Of a stretch of 64,000 nt of DNA, positions 1 to 8,064 are shown one piece after another. Within the stretch, counting starts at the first letter, position 1. Each line of letters begins with the position of its first letter. Below the pieces are notes generated by a model. That model ran no database searches and was not told where the DNA came from. It saw nothing but the letters and a program-made list of their open reading frames with translations. The position numbers were made by a program, and so were the translations under genes. Source of the stretch: an uncultured Pelagibacteraceae bacterium (GTDB lineage Bacteria > Pseudomonadota > Alphaproteobacteria > Pelagibacterales > Pelagibacteraceae). The stretch is from NCBI GenBank assembly GCA_902588975.1, contig CACIRJ010000003.1:35231-99230 (forward strand), written 5' to 3'.

Positions 1-211
1 GTATTAATGCGTTTGTCCAATCTACAAATGGTATAAATCCATCTATTGATCCGCATCCTCCCAAGCAACTTTTTGGAGGAATATAAGCCCAATGTGGTGT
101 TTTGGATGAAATCGTATAATTAGGAACAATATAACGAAGCAACCATAACAAAAAGAATGGTCCAAAAATAAATAAAAATTTTCCTTTAAAAATGGTTTTA
201 ATTTTATTCAT
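1..211 (-). CDS. proW: Glycine betaine/proline ABC permease, ProW-type (partial, N-terminus only)
   Basis: The window holds only the first ~70 codons; the rest lies beyond base 1. The start ATG (211-209) overlaps the end of the ATPase gene by 8 bases in another frame, which implies translational coupling. The visible part is a short basic N-terminus, a hydrophobic segment (residues ~11-29), then a hydrophilic stretch containing Cys and Gly-rich SCLGGCGS before the cut. Assignment as the permease rests on operon position (binding protein, ATPase, then this gene) and on the membrane segment. The family is inferred because the conserved permease loop is not in view. Confidence 0.7.
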   Translation of the reverse strand, partial: MNKIKTIFKGKFLFIFGPFFLLWLLRYIVPNYTISSKTPHWAYIPPKSCLGGCGSIDGFIPFVDWTNALI

Positions 212-1232
212 TCTTATCTTCTGCAAATAAAGCTTTGATTATTTCTTTTTTGCTTAATGAACCAATAACTTTTTTATTTTCATCAATAACAGAGTAAGAT
301 CCTTCGGATTTTAAAACTTTTGATGCGATTTTTTCAATCTTTTCTTTACAGTTAACAGTATTATCATAGAGTTTTTTGTCCTTATTATTCATAACACTTT
401 CAGCGTTTAATAACTTAGATCTAGGAATATCTTTTGTAAATTCTGCAACATAATCAGTAGCTGGTTTTGTGATTAATTCTTCAGGAGTGCCTACTTGGAC
501 TATTAATCCTTCATACATTATTGCTATTCTATCTGCCAATCTTATAGCTTCGTCAAAATCATGAGTTATAAAAACAATTGTCTTTTTAAGCATATTTTGA
601 AGTCTCAAAAACTCGTTTTGCATCTCTTTTCTAATCAATGGATCTAAAGCTGAAAAAGGTTCATCTAAAAACCAAACATCTGGTTCAACCGCTAAAGACC
701 TTGCTAGTCCAACTCTTTGTTGTTGACCTCCTGAAAGTTCTCTAGGATAATATTTTTCTCTACCTTCAAGACCAACTAATTTAATGACCTCTTTTGCTCT
801 ATCTTCTCTTTTAATAGGCTCTATTCCTTGCACCTCTAAAGGAAATGCAACATTTTGTAAAACTGTTCTGTGAGGTAATAAAGCAAAATGCTGAAATACC
901 ATTCCCATTTTATGTCTTCTTATTTCGATTAACTCTTTATCGCTAGCTTTTAATAAATCTTTACCCTCAAAAAAAACTTGACCATCAGTTGGTTGAATAA
1001 GTTTAGACATACATCTTAACAATGTTGACTTACCAGATCCACTCAATCCCATAATAACCAATATTTCTCCAGTTTTTACATCGATAGATGCATCTCTAAC
1101 CGCAGGTATATATTTATTTGATTTTAGTTGTTCAGTTGATGGATTATTATTATTTTCTTTTAAAAACTTTTCTGGATTCTCTCCATATAATTTCCAAATA
1201 TTTGAACATGAAATTTTGATTTGATCGTCCAT
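204..1232 (-). CDS. proV: Glycine betaine/proline ABC transporter ATP-binding protein
   Basis: This is the ATPase of an osmolyte importer, powering uptake of quaternary amines such as glycine betaine. Visible motifs are Walker A GLSGSGKST (62-70), signature LSGGQQQR (166-173), Walker B FLDEP (188-192) and switch His 224. The C-terminus (~275-342) looks like a single CBS-type half (SVIDENKKVIGSL); ProV/OpuAA proteins usually carry two CBS domains as osmotic sensors, so the sensor appears shortened. The ~40 residues before the core beta-strand follow the ProV pattern. It lies between the binding-protein gene and the permease. A hairpin upstream probably lowers its expression relative to the binding protein. 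Confidence 0.9.
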   Translation of the reverse strand: MDDQIKISCSNIWKLYGENPEKFLKENNNNPSTEQLKSNKYIPAVRDASIDVKTGEILVIMGLSGSGKSTLLRCMSKLIQPTDGQVFFEGKDLLKASDKELIEIRRHKMGMVFQHFALLPHRTVLQNVAFPLEVQGIEPIKREDRAKEVIKLVGLEGREKYYPRELSGGQQQRVGLARSLAVEPDVWFLDEPFSALDPLIRKEMQNEFLRLQNMLKKTIVFITHDFDEAIRLADRIAIMYEGLIVQVGTPEELITKPATDYVAEFTKDIPRSKLLNAESVMNNKDKKLYDNTVNCKEKIEKIASKVLKSEGSYSVIDENKKVIGSLSKKEIIKALFAEDKNE

Positions 1233-1263
1233 AATAAATAAAGTTAAGAGAACTTAACATAAA

Positions 1264-1308
1264 ATAAAAAAAAAACGAACCGACTTAAGATTATGTCGGT
1301 TCGTTTCT
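1264..1308 (-). terminator. Intercistronic hairpin after binding-protein gene (terminator/attenuator)
   Basis: A perfect 12-bp stem (1273-1284 with 1295-1306, GC-rich centre) closes a 10-base loop. On the minus strand it is followed by a run of U (1272-1266). It sits between the stop of the binding-protein gene and the ATPase start. It has the form of an intrinsic terminator, and because the downstream genes belong to the same transporter it probably acts as a partial terminator or 3'-end stabiliser favouring the binding protein. Confidence 0.75.
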
Positions 1309-1322
1309 AAATAGATTAAAAA

Positions 1323-2267
1323 TTACTTAATCCAATTGCTCCATTTAGATTTGTGGTCATCTAACCATTTTTGAGCAGCTGCTGATACTTCTAAACCATC
1401 TGTATCCTTATAGTTAGCCATTTTGTCAATGTCTGGACCAGAAAAATTCATCTGTTTCAACAACTTATATCCCGCAGGATGATTTTTTTTGAAATCAGCA
1501 TTAACTGCTAATTTTAAATAACCACTTGCTGGGTTTCCACAATCATAAAGTGCAGTTTTATTGATTCCCCATGAAGGATCCTTCGTACAAGCTGGATCAT
1601 GTTTAGGAAACTCAACAAACTTACCTGGATATTTTGCACCGATGAAATTTGGTGACCAGTTAAACACAACTACAGCTTTTCCTTGAGCCACACCTGCATC
1701 TAATTCAGCCCAAATAGCATCTGCAGAACCTGCATTTTTAACCATGAAGTTCATACCTAAAGCCTCAACTTTTTCAGCATCATGTTTTAACCAATCAACA
1801 GGACCACCGATAAATACTCCCTTACCTCCAGAGTCTGCTCTTGCAAAAAGATCTGCACATTTATTTAGAGCTTTCCAATCTGGTAGACCAGGACAAAGTT
1901 TTTCAACATGGTTTGGATACCACCAGTCCTCTCTAGTTACTGCATCGTGAGTAAGAATTTCTTCAATTCCACCACCAGCTTTTGCTTTTTCATAAGATGC
2001 TCCAAACGCACCTTCCCAAATTTCATGAACTAGATCAATATCACCGTCTGCCATTGCCTGGTATACTGCTTGTGAGTCCATATTAATATACTCTACTTTC
2101 TCACCTACCATTTTTAGCAATTCACCAACAACTTCAGCTCCAACTAATTGACTTGACCAATTGTGTGTTGGAATTTTAACAACTCCGCTTTTATCTGCAT
2201 TCGCACCTGTAAAACTTAGAGCAAATGTAATCAAAAAAGCAGAAATTATTGATAAAAGTTTCTTCAT
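1323..2267 (-). CDS. proX: Glycine betaine/choline-type ABC substrate-binding protein (OpuAC/ProX family)
   Basis: Secreted periplasmic receptor. It has a clear signal peptide with AxA-type cleavage near residue 24 (SFTGANA), then an OpuAC-fold mature domain rich in Trp (WWYP, WSPN), consistent with aromatic cages that bind quaternary amines in this family. Length 314 is typical. A strong Shine-Dalgarno (GAGAGGAG) lies upstream of the ATG. It is the first gene of the operon, followed by a hairpin and then the ATPase and permease, so it should be the most abundant product. The exact ligand (glycine betaine, choline, proline betaine) cannot be decided from sequence alone. Confidence 0.88.
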   Translation of the reverse strand: MKKLLSIISAFLITFALSFTGANADKSGVVKIPTHNWSSQLVGAEVVGELLKMVGEKVEYINMDSQAVYQAMADGDIDLVHEIWEGAFGASYEKAKAGGGIEEILTHDAVTREDWWYPNHVEKLCPGLPDWKALNKCADLFARADSGGKGVFIGGPVDWLKHDAEKVEALGMNFMVKNAGSADAIWAELDAGVAQGKAVVVFNWSPNFIGAKYPGKFVEFPKHDPACTKDPSWGINKTALYDCGNPASGYLKLAVNADFKKNHPAGYKLLKQMNFSGPDIDKMANYKDTDGLEVSAAAQKWLDDHKSKWSNWIK

Positions 2268-2280
2268 TTATTTCTCCTCT

Positions 2281-2294
2281 CTTAATATATTAAG
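2281..2294. promoter_or_regulatory. 14-bp palindrome at the predicted +1 of the proX operon
   Basis: CTTAATATATTAAG is a perfect 14-base palindrome placed between the predicted -10 box and the Shine-Dalgarno of the binding-protein gene. Position and symmetry fit a dimeric repressor operator, but the AT-rich background makes chance occurrence possible. Confidence 0.35.
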
Positions 2295-2300
2295 TATTTA

Positions 2301-2329
2301 ATTATCCTTAAATTTAATCTTACAGTCAA
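2301..2329 (-). promoter_or_regulatory. Sigma70-type promoter for the proX operon
   Basis: Read on the minus strand, TTGACT (2329-2324) and GATAAT (2306-2301) are separated by exactly 17 bases, close to the consensus. The predicted start falls near 2294, at the edge of the palindrome at 2281-2294 and ahead of the Shine-Dalgarno of the binding-protein gene. Confidence 0.6.
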
Positions 2330-2362
2330 CAAAAGTTGGTACTAAAATTTATATATACAATT

Positions 2363-2376
2363 AATCAGTACTGATT
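2363..2376. promoter_or_regulatory. 14-bp palindrome upstream of the DUF1989-GcvT gene
   Basis: AATCAGTACTGATT is a perfect palindrome with a mixed-base core, located 33 bases before the start of the plus-strand fusion gene in the divergent intergenic region. Its symmetry and position fit an operator for the plus-strand operon, which itself encodes a small winged-helix protein. No direct evidence of binding. Confidence 0.4.
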
Positions 2377-2408
2377 TATTCTCAAATATAAGTAATCATT
2401 GATTTAAA

Positions 2409-4748
2409 ATGTTAGAAGAAAACTTAAGAATAAATGAACCTGGTTTAAATGTTTTGCCACCTGGGGTTGAAAGATATGTAATTAATGGTGGTGGAATTAC
2501 AGGAATTCAGATTTTTCCAGATGATGAAATTGAAATTATTAATAATGAAGGAAATCAAATTTGTGAAATAGTTGTTTTTAATTCTGATGGAAATTCAGAT
2601 CCATCGATTTTAAATTTAAAATCTTCTAAATCAGATAATGATATAATTAAAATTTTAAATAGAAATGAAGAAAGTTCAAAAATTGCATTGCGTCAATTAG
2701 AAAAAAGAAATCTTAAAATTTTAAAGTCTAAATCTTCAATCCTTTTTGATAAAGACACTCCACCAGGAGAAAAAATTAAAATAAGTTCAAAAGATAAATG
2801 TTATTGTATTTTTGCTGCCCCTGGCAATGATATGTTAGTTCATGAACAAAATCCTCCTACTGAACTAACTTTATTTATTAAAAGAAATAATATTGTTGAC
2901 TATAAAGAACATAGAATAATTCCAGATCCAATTTTTGATCCTCTAGACGAAAAAAATATTGCAAAACAATCAGCGATTTCTTTTGAAGTTAAAGAAGGAG
3001 ATTATATTCAAATAATTTGTCCAACTGGTAGACAATGTTCAGATTTTGTTGCTTTCGATACAGCTAAATTAGGTAAAGGTGTAGAGAAAGGTTTAGATTG
3101 GCAAACAACCAGGACCTTTATGGGTAATACTTTTCCAGGACCGGGATTGTATTCAAAATTTTATGATACAGATCATGAACCTTTAGTAGAGGTAATAAGA
3201 GATACTGTTGGTAGACATGACACTTTTAATCTTGCTTGTACATCAAAGTATTACGAAGACGCTGGTTATTTTGGGCATCCCAATTGTTCAGATAACTTAA
3301 GTGGTGCTATGGAAAATTTTGGGGTTAATAGACAAAAAGGATGGCACGCTATAAATTTATTTTTTAACACTTCAGCAGGAGGTTTAAATACTGTACTTTC
3401 TGATGAGTCATTTGCTAGACCTGGAGATTATGTAATATTAAGAGCTTTAAAAGATTTAACCTGTGGAACATCAGCCTGTCCAAGTGATATAGATCCATGT
3501 AATTCATGGAACCCTACAGATATTTTTGTTAGAACTTATGAAAAAAAAAGAGAATTTACAAAATCTTTTGCATTTAGAATGAAACCAGACTCAGAATTAA
3601 AACTAACAAAAAATACAGGATTTCATGAAAGAACTTCTAAATTAACAAGAAACTTTGTTGATGCTAGAGGATATTGGTTGCCCAATGATTACACTAAACA
3701 CGGAGTAATAAATGAATATACAGCGTGTAGAGAAAAAGCAGTTTTAATTGATTTATCTTCTTTAAGAAAATTTGAAATATTAGGTCCAGATGCAGAAGAA
3801 TTGATGGACTATACTTTAACTAGAAATGTTAAAAAATTGTCAGTTGGACAAATTGTTTATTCTTCGATGTGTTATGAAAATGGTTCTATGTTTGATGATG
3901 GAACATTGTTAAAAATGAGTGATCATGGATTTAGATGGGTATGTGGTGATGAGTACGCTGGTGAATGGTTAAAAGAACAGGCAAAAAAGAAAAAATTTAA
4001 TGTTTTAATTAAAAACTCTACTGATCAAATAAATAATATTTCTCTACAAGGACCAAATAGTAAAAAAATTTTAGAAAAGTTTATTTTTACTCCACCAACA
4101 CAACCTTCTATTTCAGAATTACAATGGTTTAGGTTTACAATCTGCAGAGTAAAAGAACTTAGCGGAATTCCATTAATGGTTTCTAGAACAGGATATACAG
4201 GTGAATTAGGATATGAAATATGGTGTCACCCTTCTGATGCACCAGCGGTTTGGGATGTGCTTATGGAAGCTGGAAAAGATGAAGGATTAATACCTGCTGG
4301 TTTTGGAGCATTAGATTTATTAAGAATTGAAGCTGGACTAATATTATTTGGTAATGAATTTGACGGCCAAGTTGACCCTTTTGAAGCAGGTGTTGGATTT
4401 ACGGTTCCTTTAAAAACAAAAACAGCAGATTTCATCGGTAAAGATGCATTAATAAAGAGAAAAGAAAATCCACAAAAGAAATTAGTTGGATTAGAACTTG
4501 TAGGCAAAGAAAAAGCTAATCATGGCGATTGCGTTCATATTGGAAGATCCCAAGTTGGGGTAGTCACAAGTGGATGTTTGTCTCCTACTTTGAATAAAAA
4601 TATTGCTTTGTGTAGAATTGATGTGGGTCATTCAGAAATAGGTATGAGTGTTGAAGTTGGTAAAATTGATGGACATCAAAAAAGAATACCTGCCAAAGTT
4701 GTTGGTTTTCCACATTACGATCCTCAAAAAACTCGTGTAAAATCATAA
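2409..4748 (+). CDS. Fusion protein: DUF1989 (tandem) + GcvT-family aminomethyltransferase
   Basis: Two enzyme families are joined in 779 residues. The middle (~190-375) is a DUF1989 domain with its conserved features (GRHDTFNLAC, GHPNCSDN, CGTSACPSD). The first ~170 residues look like a second, degraded copy (PPGVERYVI, EIVVFNSDG aligned by eye). From ~400 to the end is a GcvT-type folate-binding methyl/aminomethyltransferase (RTGYTGELGYEIW; LDLLRIEAGL). DUF1989 includes the urea-carboxylase-associated proteins now known as carboxyguanidine deiminase subunits; GcvT relatives pass one-carbon units to tetrahydrofolate. A joint role in degrading an N-methylated or guanidino compound is inference. 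The stop overlaps the next start (TAATG). Confidence 0.75.
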   Translation: MLEENLRINEPGLNVLPPGVERYVINGGGITGIQIFPDDEIEIINNEGNQICEIVVFNSDGNSDPSILNLKSSKSDNDIIKILNRNEESSKIALRQLEKRNLKILKSKSSILFDKDTPPGEKIKISSKDKCYCIFAAPGNDMLVHEQNPPTELTLFIKRNNIVDYKEHRIIPDPIFDPLDEKNIAKQSAISFEVKEGDYIQIICPTGRQCSDFVAFDTAKLGKGVEKGLDWQTTRTFMGNTFPGPGLYSKFYDTDHEPLVEVIRDTVGRHDTFNLACTSKYYEDAGYFGHPNCSDNLSGAMENFGVNRQKGWHAINLFFNTSAGGLNTVLSDESFARPGDYVILRALKDLTCGTSACPSDIDPCNSWNPTDIFVRTYEKKREFTKSFAFRMKPDSELKLTKNTGFHERTSKLTRNFVDARGYWLPNDYTKHGVINEYTACREKAVLIDLSSLRKFEILGPDAEELMDYTLTRNVKKLSVGQIVYSSMCYENGSMFDDGTLLKMSDHGFRWVCGDEYAGEWLKEQAKKKKFNVLIKNSTDQINNISLQGPNSKKILEKFIFTPPTQPSISELQWFRFTICRVKELSGIPLMVSRTGYTGELGYEIWCHPSDAPAVWDVLMEAGKDEGLIPAGFGALDLLRIEAGLILFGNEFDGQVDPFEAGVGFTVPLKTKTADFIGKDALIKRKENPQKKLVGLELVGKEKANHGDCVHIGRSQVGVVTSGCLSPTLNKNIALCRIDVGHSEIGMSVEVGKIDGHQKRIPAKVVGFPHYDPQKTRVKS

Positions 4749-5098
4749 TGTCAAAATCATCAAAGGATTTACTTGAATTTTGGGAAGATCAAATGAAACT
4801 ATCCCATACATCCAGTAATTACTTTTTCAGAAAATCTCCTTCACATTATCATATGATGTTGATTGTGATGAATTCTTATAAGTTAAATGAAAACTTATCT
4901 GTCGAAGAACTTAAGACTAGACTCTTTAAAACCTCAAGACCTAAATCTGCACTTATGATCAAGGAAGCTTGTGATAAAGAATTTTTTTACCTCGAGAAAA
5001 CCGGAAATGACCATAGAAAAAAGTACGTCTTACCCACACAAAATTTTGTTAATGAATTTAACGAATATTTAAAAACTCTCAAAAATTTGAGTTTTTAA
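4748..5098 (+). CDS. Small winged-helix, MarR-like DNA-binding protein
   Basis: A 116-residue protein whose centre (~50-95) reads as a winged helix: SVEELKTRLF, then SRPKSALMIKEAC as recognition-helix region, then a charged wing GNDHRKKYVLPT resembling the DRR(K)-type wing of MarR proteins. It is shorter than typical MarR (about 140). It is translationally coupled to the DUF1989-GcvT fusion by a TAATG overlap, so it may regulate that operon, possibly through the palindrome upstream of the fusion gene. Fold assignment is by eye; a structural non-regulatory role is possible. Confidence 0.55.
   Translation: MSKSSKDLLEFWEDQMKLSHTSSNYFFRKSPSHYHMMLIVMNSYKLNENLSVEELKTRLFKTSRPKSALMIKEACDKEFFYLEKTGNDHRKKYVLPTQNFVNEFNEYLKTLKNLSF
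5071..5096 (+). terminator. Possible intrinsic terminator overlapping the end of the winged-helix gene
   Basis: AAAAACTC (5071-5078) and GAGTTTTT (5089-5096) form an 8-bp AT-rich stem that includes the last codons and runs into a U-stretch. Weak because the stem has only three GC pairs. Confidence 0.4.
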
Positions 5099-5188
5099 AT
5101 TAAAATTCTCACTAATATTTAGAATTTATATAAATTATATATAAAAATTATTATATTCTTTCCCTTGCTAAAAAATTAAAATTCGTTC

Positions 5189-6517
5189 ATGTCGTTACCG
5201 ACAAAAGCAAAAGTTGTCATAATTGGTGGAGGGATCCACGGGCTAAGTACTGCTTGGAAACTTTCCGAAAAATATAAAAATCCAAACGATGTAGTTGTCC
5301 TAGAAAAAAAAGATACTGCTGCAGGTGCAAGTGGAATTGCATGTGGAGTTGTTAGAAATAATTATTTTCAACCAGCAATGAGAGAGTTAATGGCTCATTC
5401 AGTTAGTGTTTGGGAGAGTGATCCAGAGGCATTTAAATATAATGCTGTTGGCTATATGCAAATTTCTCCAGAAGTAATGCATAAAGATGTTGCAAGTATT
5501 TACGAACAACAAAAAGCTATTGGATATGAATCTGAATTTATAGAAGGTGAAAAAGATTGCATGAAATATATGCAAGGAATTTTTAGTGATTGGCAAGCAA
5601 AAGGAATTACATCAGTCTTACATGAAAAGAAAGGTGGATACGCATTTAATAAAGATTCAATTAAAGCATTAGAGAAAAAAGCAAATTCAAACGGTGTAAA
5701 CGTTCATAAAGGAGTAAAGGTTACAGGTTTTAAAAGAGGAAGTAACAGCAATGCAATTACCGGTGTAGTCACAGACAAAGGAACAATTGATTGTGATCAG
5801 GTAGTTATTGGAGCTGGACCATGGGTAAGAGATTTTTGGAATATGTTGGAGTTACCAAAAACAACAAACATAAAAGATGCTAAAAATGGAAAAATGCATG
5901 AAGTTGAAATGTGGAAGTACTGGTTTTTACAAGAAGGTGTATTAGGTGTAGATGCAGATTATCTAAAAACTAATGAAGGTAAACCACCTCCAGTAATTCA
6001 TGTTGATACAGATGCTCCACTTTATTCTGATAAAGATGGTAAAATAATTACAGAAGACTTATGGGGAATTTATTATAAACCTGATATTGAAGGTTTGGGA
6101 GTTCAAGGTGGAACATCACCTTACATTGTTCAAAAACATTTTGATGAAGTTAATGTTGATCCATATGGAATAGACTCTCCAGAATATCAAACTACCGATA
6201 AATTTTCTGACATGTGGACTTCAGCACTAGCACATATTCAAAAACGTTTTGTTGGTAAATCCCATTTGTATAGAAAGGGACCATCAGGAGGATTGGGTTG
6301 TTTAACTCCAGATTCATTCCCGATATTCGATAGATTTTTTGAAAATGTTTATATGATTGCAGATGCAAATCATGGTTATAAAATGATAGGTGTTGGACAC
6401 CTTGTTGCACAAGAAATTTTAGGTCAAGAAAGTGAATTACTAAAACCGTTCAGGTTCGATAGATATGAAAAAGGCAAACTTCATCCGACATCGAACAGTC
6501 CGTTTCCTTGGAGCTAA
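5189..6517 (+). CDS. FAD-dependent oxidoreductase, DAO family (sarcosine-oxidase-beta-like)
   Basis: The N-terminal dinucleotide-binding motif VVIIGGGIHGLSTA (~9-22), an acidic strand end VVVLEKK and the GASGIACGVVR segment identify the D-amino-acid/sarcosine oxidase (DAO) superfamily. The C-terminus (DANHGYKMIGVGHLVAQEI) carries the second FAD-binding region. Length 442 is slightly above sarcosine oxidase beta subunits. Such enzymes oxidise N-alkyl amino acids, releasing the alkyl group as an aldehyde. The gene lies 66 bases before a glutamine-synthetase-like gene and a glutamate-synthase-like set, so an N-substituted glutamate is a plausible substrate. No alpha, gamma or delta subunits are present, so a single-subunit oxidase or dehydrogenase is expected. 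Confidence 0.75.
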   Translation: MSLPTKAKVVIIGGGIHGLSTAWKLSEKYKNPNDVVVLEKKDTAAGASGIACGVVRNNYFQPAMRELMAHSVSVWESDPEAFKYNAVGYMQISPEVMHKDVASIYEQQKAIGYESEFIEGEKDCMKYMQGIFSDWQAKGITSVLHEKKGGYAFNKDSIKALEKKANSNGVNVHKGVKVTGFKRGSNSNAITGVVTDKGTIDCDQVVIGAGPWVRDFWNMLELPKTTNIKDAKNGKMHEVEMWKYWFLQEGVLGVDADYLKTNEGKPPPVIHVDTDAPLYSDKDGKIITEDLWGIYYKPDIEGLGVQGGTSPYIVQKHFDEVNVDPYGIDSPEYQTTDKFSDMWTSALAHIQKRFVGKSHLYRKGPSGGLGCLTPDSFPIFDRFFENVYMIADANHGYKMIGVGHLVAQEILGQESELLKPFRFDRYEKGKLHPTSNSPFPWS

Positions 6518-6583
6518 TTTATCTAAGTAGACAAACGTTTTTTTTTCAGTTACCTTTTGATCTGAAAATTCAAAGGGGGAAGA

Positions 6584-8053
6584 ATGACGGATCTTGAAAA
6601 ACACGTAAACCAACCAGGTAGAGCTAAACTCGTCAAAAAAGTTAGAGAAAAAATAAACGAATTAGGAATTACTTATATCTATTATCAATTTATTTCAGTA
6701 ACTGGAAGAGTTGTTGGAAAAGGAATACCAGCAGATCACTGGGAAAGAACTGCAGAAAAAGGTTTTCAATTAGTTTATGGAGCAACTGCAAACTTATTTT
6801 TAGATCGTCATAATAATTATATTGGTTACGGTCCAGAAGCTATGGAATTGGTAGGAATACCTGATCCAGAAACTTTTGTTCAATTACCTTGGGATAAAAG
6901 AGTTGGAAGAGTTTTTGTTACGTGTTTTAGAAACAGAGAAGAAAGAAAAAATCCAGGTGGTCATTTAACAAGTGACTGCAGAGGCAATCTTAGAATTTTC
7001 ATGAATGAGTTCAAAAAGAAACATGGATTAGAATTAAGAGTTGGAACAGAGCCTGAAATGATGTGGTTAACAAAAAATCCTGACGGAACTCCAACTGGAC
7101 AAGGTTTCTCAAAACCTTTCTGTTATCATATTGATCAATTTGAATCATTAAGACCTGTGTTTATGAAGGTTATTGAATACGCAAAAGCGATGGGTCTTGA
7201 TATGATCCAAGGTGACCATGAAGATGCACCTGGCCAATTAGAACTTAACTGGACATTTGATAATGTTTTAAGAAATGCTGATAGATTATCTACGTATAGA
7301 CAAATTTGTGCTCAAGTAGCAAGAGAACACAATCTTATTGCTTGCTTTATGACTAAACCATTTATGGGAGTTTCAGCAAGTGGATGTCACACAAACATGT
7401 CTTTATGGAAAGGTGGAAAAGTATCAGTAAACAAATTAGGTAACAAAAAACTTCCAGGAGTAGAGGAAGTATTTAGCTATGTATCCGGTGGAACTAATAC
7501 TTTTATGCCTGATACTAAAGATATGCAGTTACCTGGAAAAATTGGATTACAATCAATTGCAGGGATAATGAAACACTTGCCAGCTTTAACAGCAATTGGT
7601 TCTTCGACAGTGAACTCATATAGAAGATTATGGGATCAAGGTTTTTGGGCACCAGTATATGCTGACTGGGGTTATCAAAATAGAACTTGTGGTCTAAGAG
7701 TATCTGCTCCGGGTAGATTTGAGTACAGATCAGTTGACTCTATGCATAACCCATATTTATTAGGTGCAGCATTACTTAAAGCTTGTGATGAGGGAATATC
7801 TAAAAAAATGAAACCAGCTAAACCAGAGTCTAGAAATATATACGAAGCTCAAAAAGCTGGTAAAGATGTTAAAAAACTTCCACTAAGTTTAGGTGAGGCT
7901 TTAGATAGATTGGCGGAAGATGAAGTAATAAAATCATCAATGCCAGATGAAATGTATAAAGTATTTAATTGGTACAAACGAGATGAGTGGGAAAAATTCC
8001 TTGGTGCAACAACACAATGGGATCTTGATACTTATTTAGATTGTCTACCGTAG
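6584..8053 (+). CDS. Type III glutamine-synthetase-like glutamate-amine ligase (copy 1)
   Basis: Belongs to the GlnA/GlnT/GMAS fold. The metal- and glutamate-binding strand NDHEDANG-like appears as GDHEDAPGQLELNW (~211-224), GCHTNMSLW matches the ATP/Glu region, and APGRFEYRSVD the C-terminal arginine loop. These enzymes ligate ammonia or a primary amine to the gamma-carboxyl of glutamate with ATP. At 489 residues it is about 50 longer than the second copy at 16558 and has a distinct N-terminus. It is preceded by a good Shine-Dalgarno (GGGGGA) and followed 11 bases later by the amidotransferase gene. The amine substrate is unknown: ammonia, methylamine or another amine. Confidence 0.75.
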   Translation: MTDLEKHVNQPGRAKLVKKVREKINELGITYIYYQFISVTGRVVGKGIPADHWERTAEKGFQLVYGATANLFLDRHNNYIGYGPEAMELVGIPDPETFVQLPWDKRVGRVFVTCFRNREERKNPGGHLTSDCRGNLRIFMNEFKKKHGLELRVGTEPEMMWLTKNPDGTPTGQGFSKPFCYHIDQFESLRPVFMKVIEYAKAMGLDMIQGDHEDAPGQLELNWTFDNVLRNADRLSTYRQICAQVAREHNLIACFMTKPFMGVSASGCHTNMSLWKGGKVSVNKLGNKKLPGVEEVFSYVSGGTNTFMPDTKDMQLPGKIGLQSIAGIMKHLPALTAIGSSTVNSYRRLWDQGFWAPVYADWGYQNRTCGLRVSAPGRFEYRSVDSMHNPYLLGAALLKACDEGISKKMKPAKPESRNIYEAQKAGKDVKKLPLSLGEALDRLAEDEVIKSSMPDEMYKVFNWYKRDEWEKFLGATTQWDLDTYLDCLP

Positions 8054-8064
8054 TAGGATAGAAT

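Noticed and set aside
2268..2408. Riboswitch (glycine or SAM type) ahead of C1-metabolism genes
   Set aside because: I looked in this and the other gaps (5099-5188, 40751-40890, 51640-51754) and saw no conserved riboswitch core; only short palindromes and promoter-like boxes.
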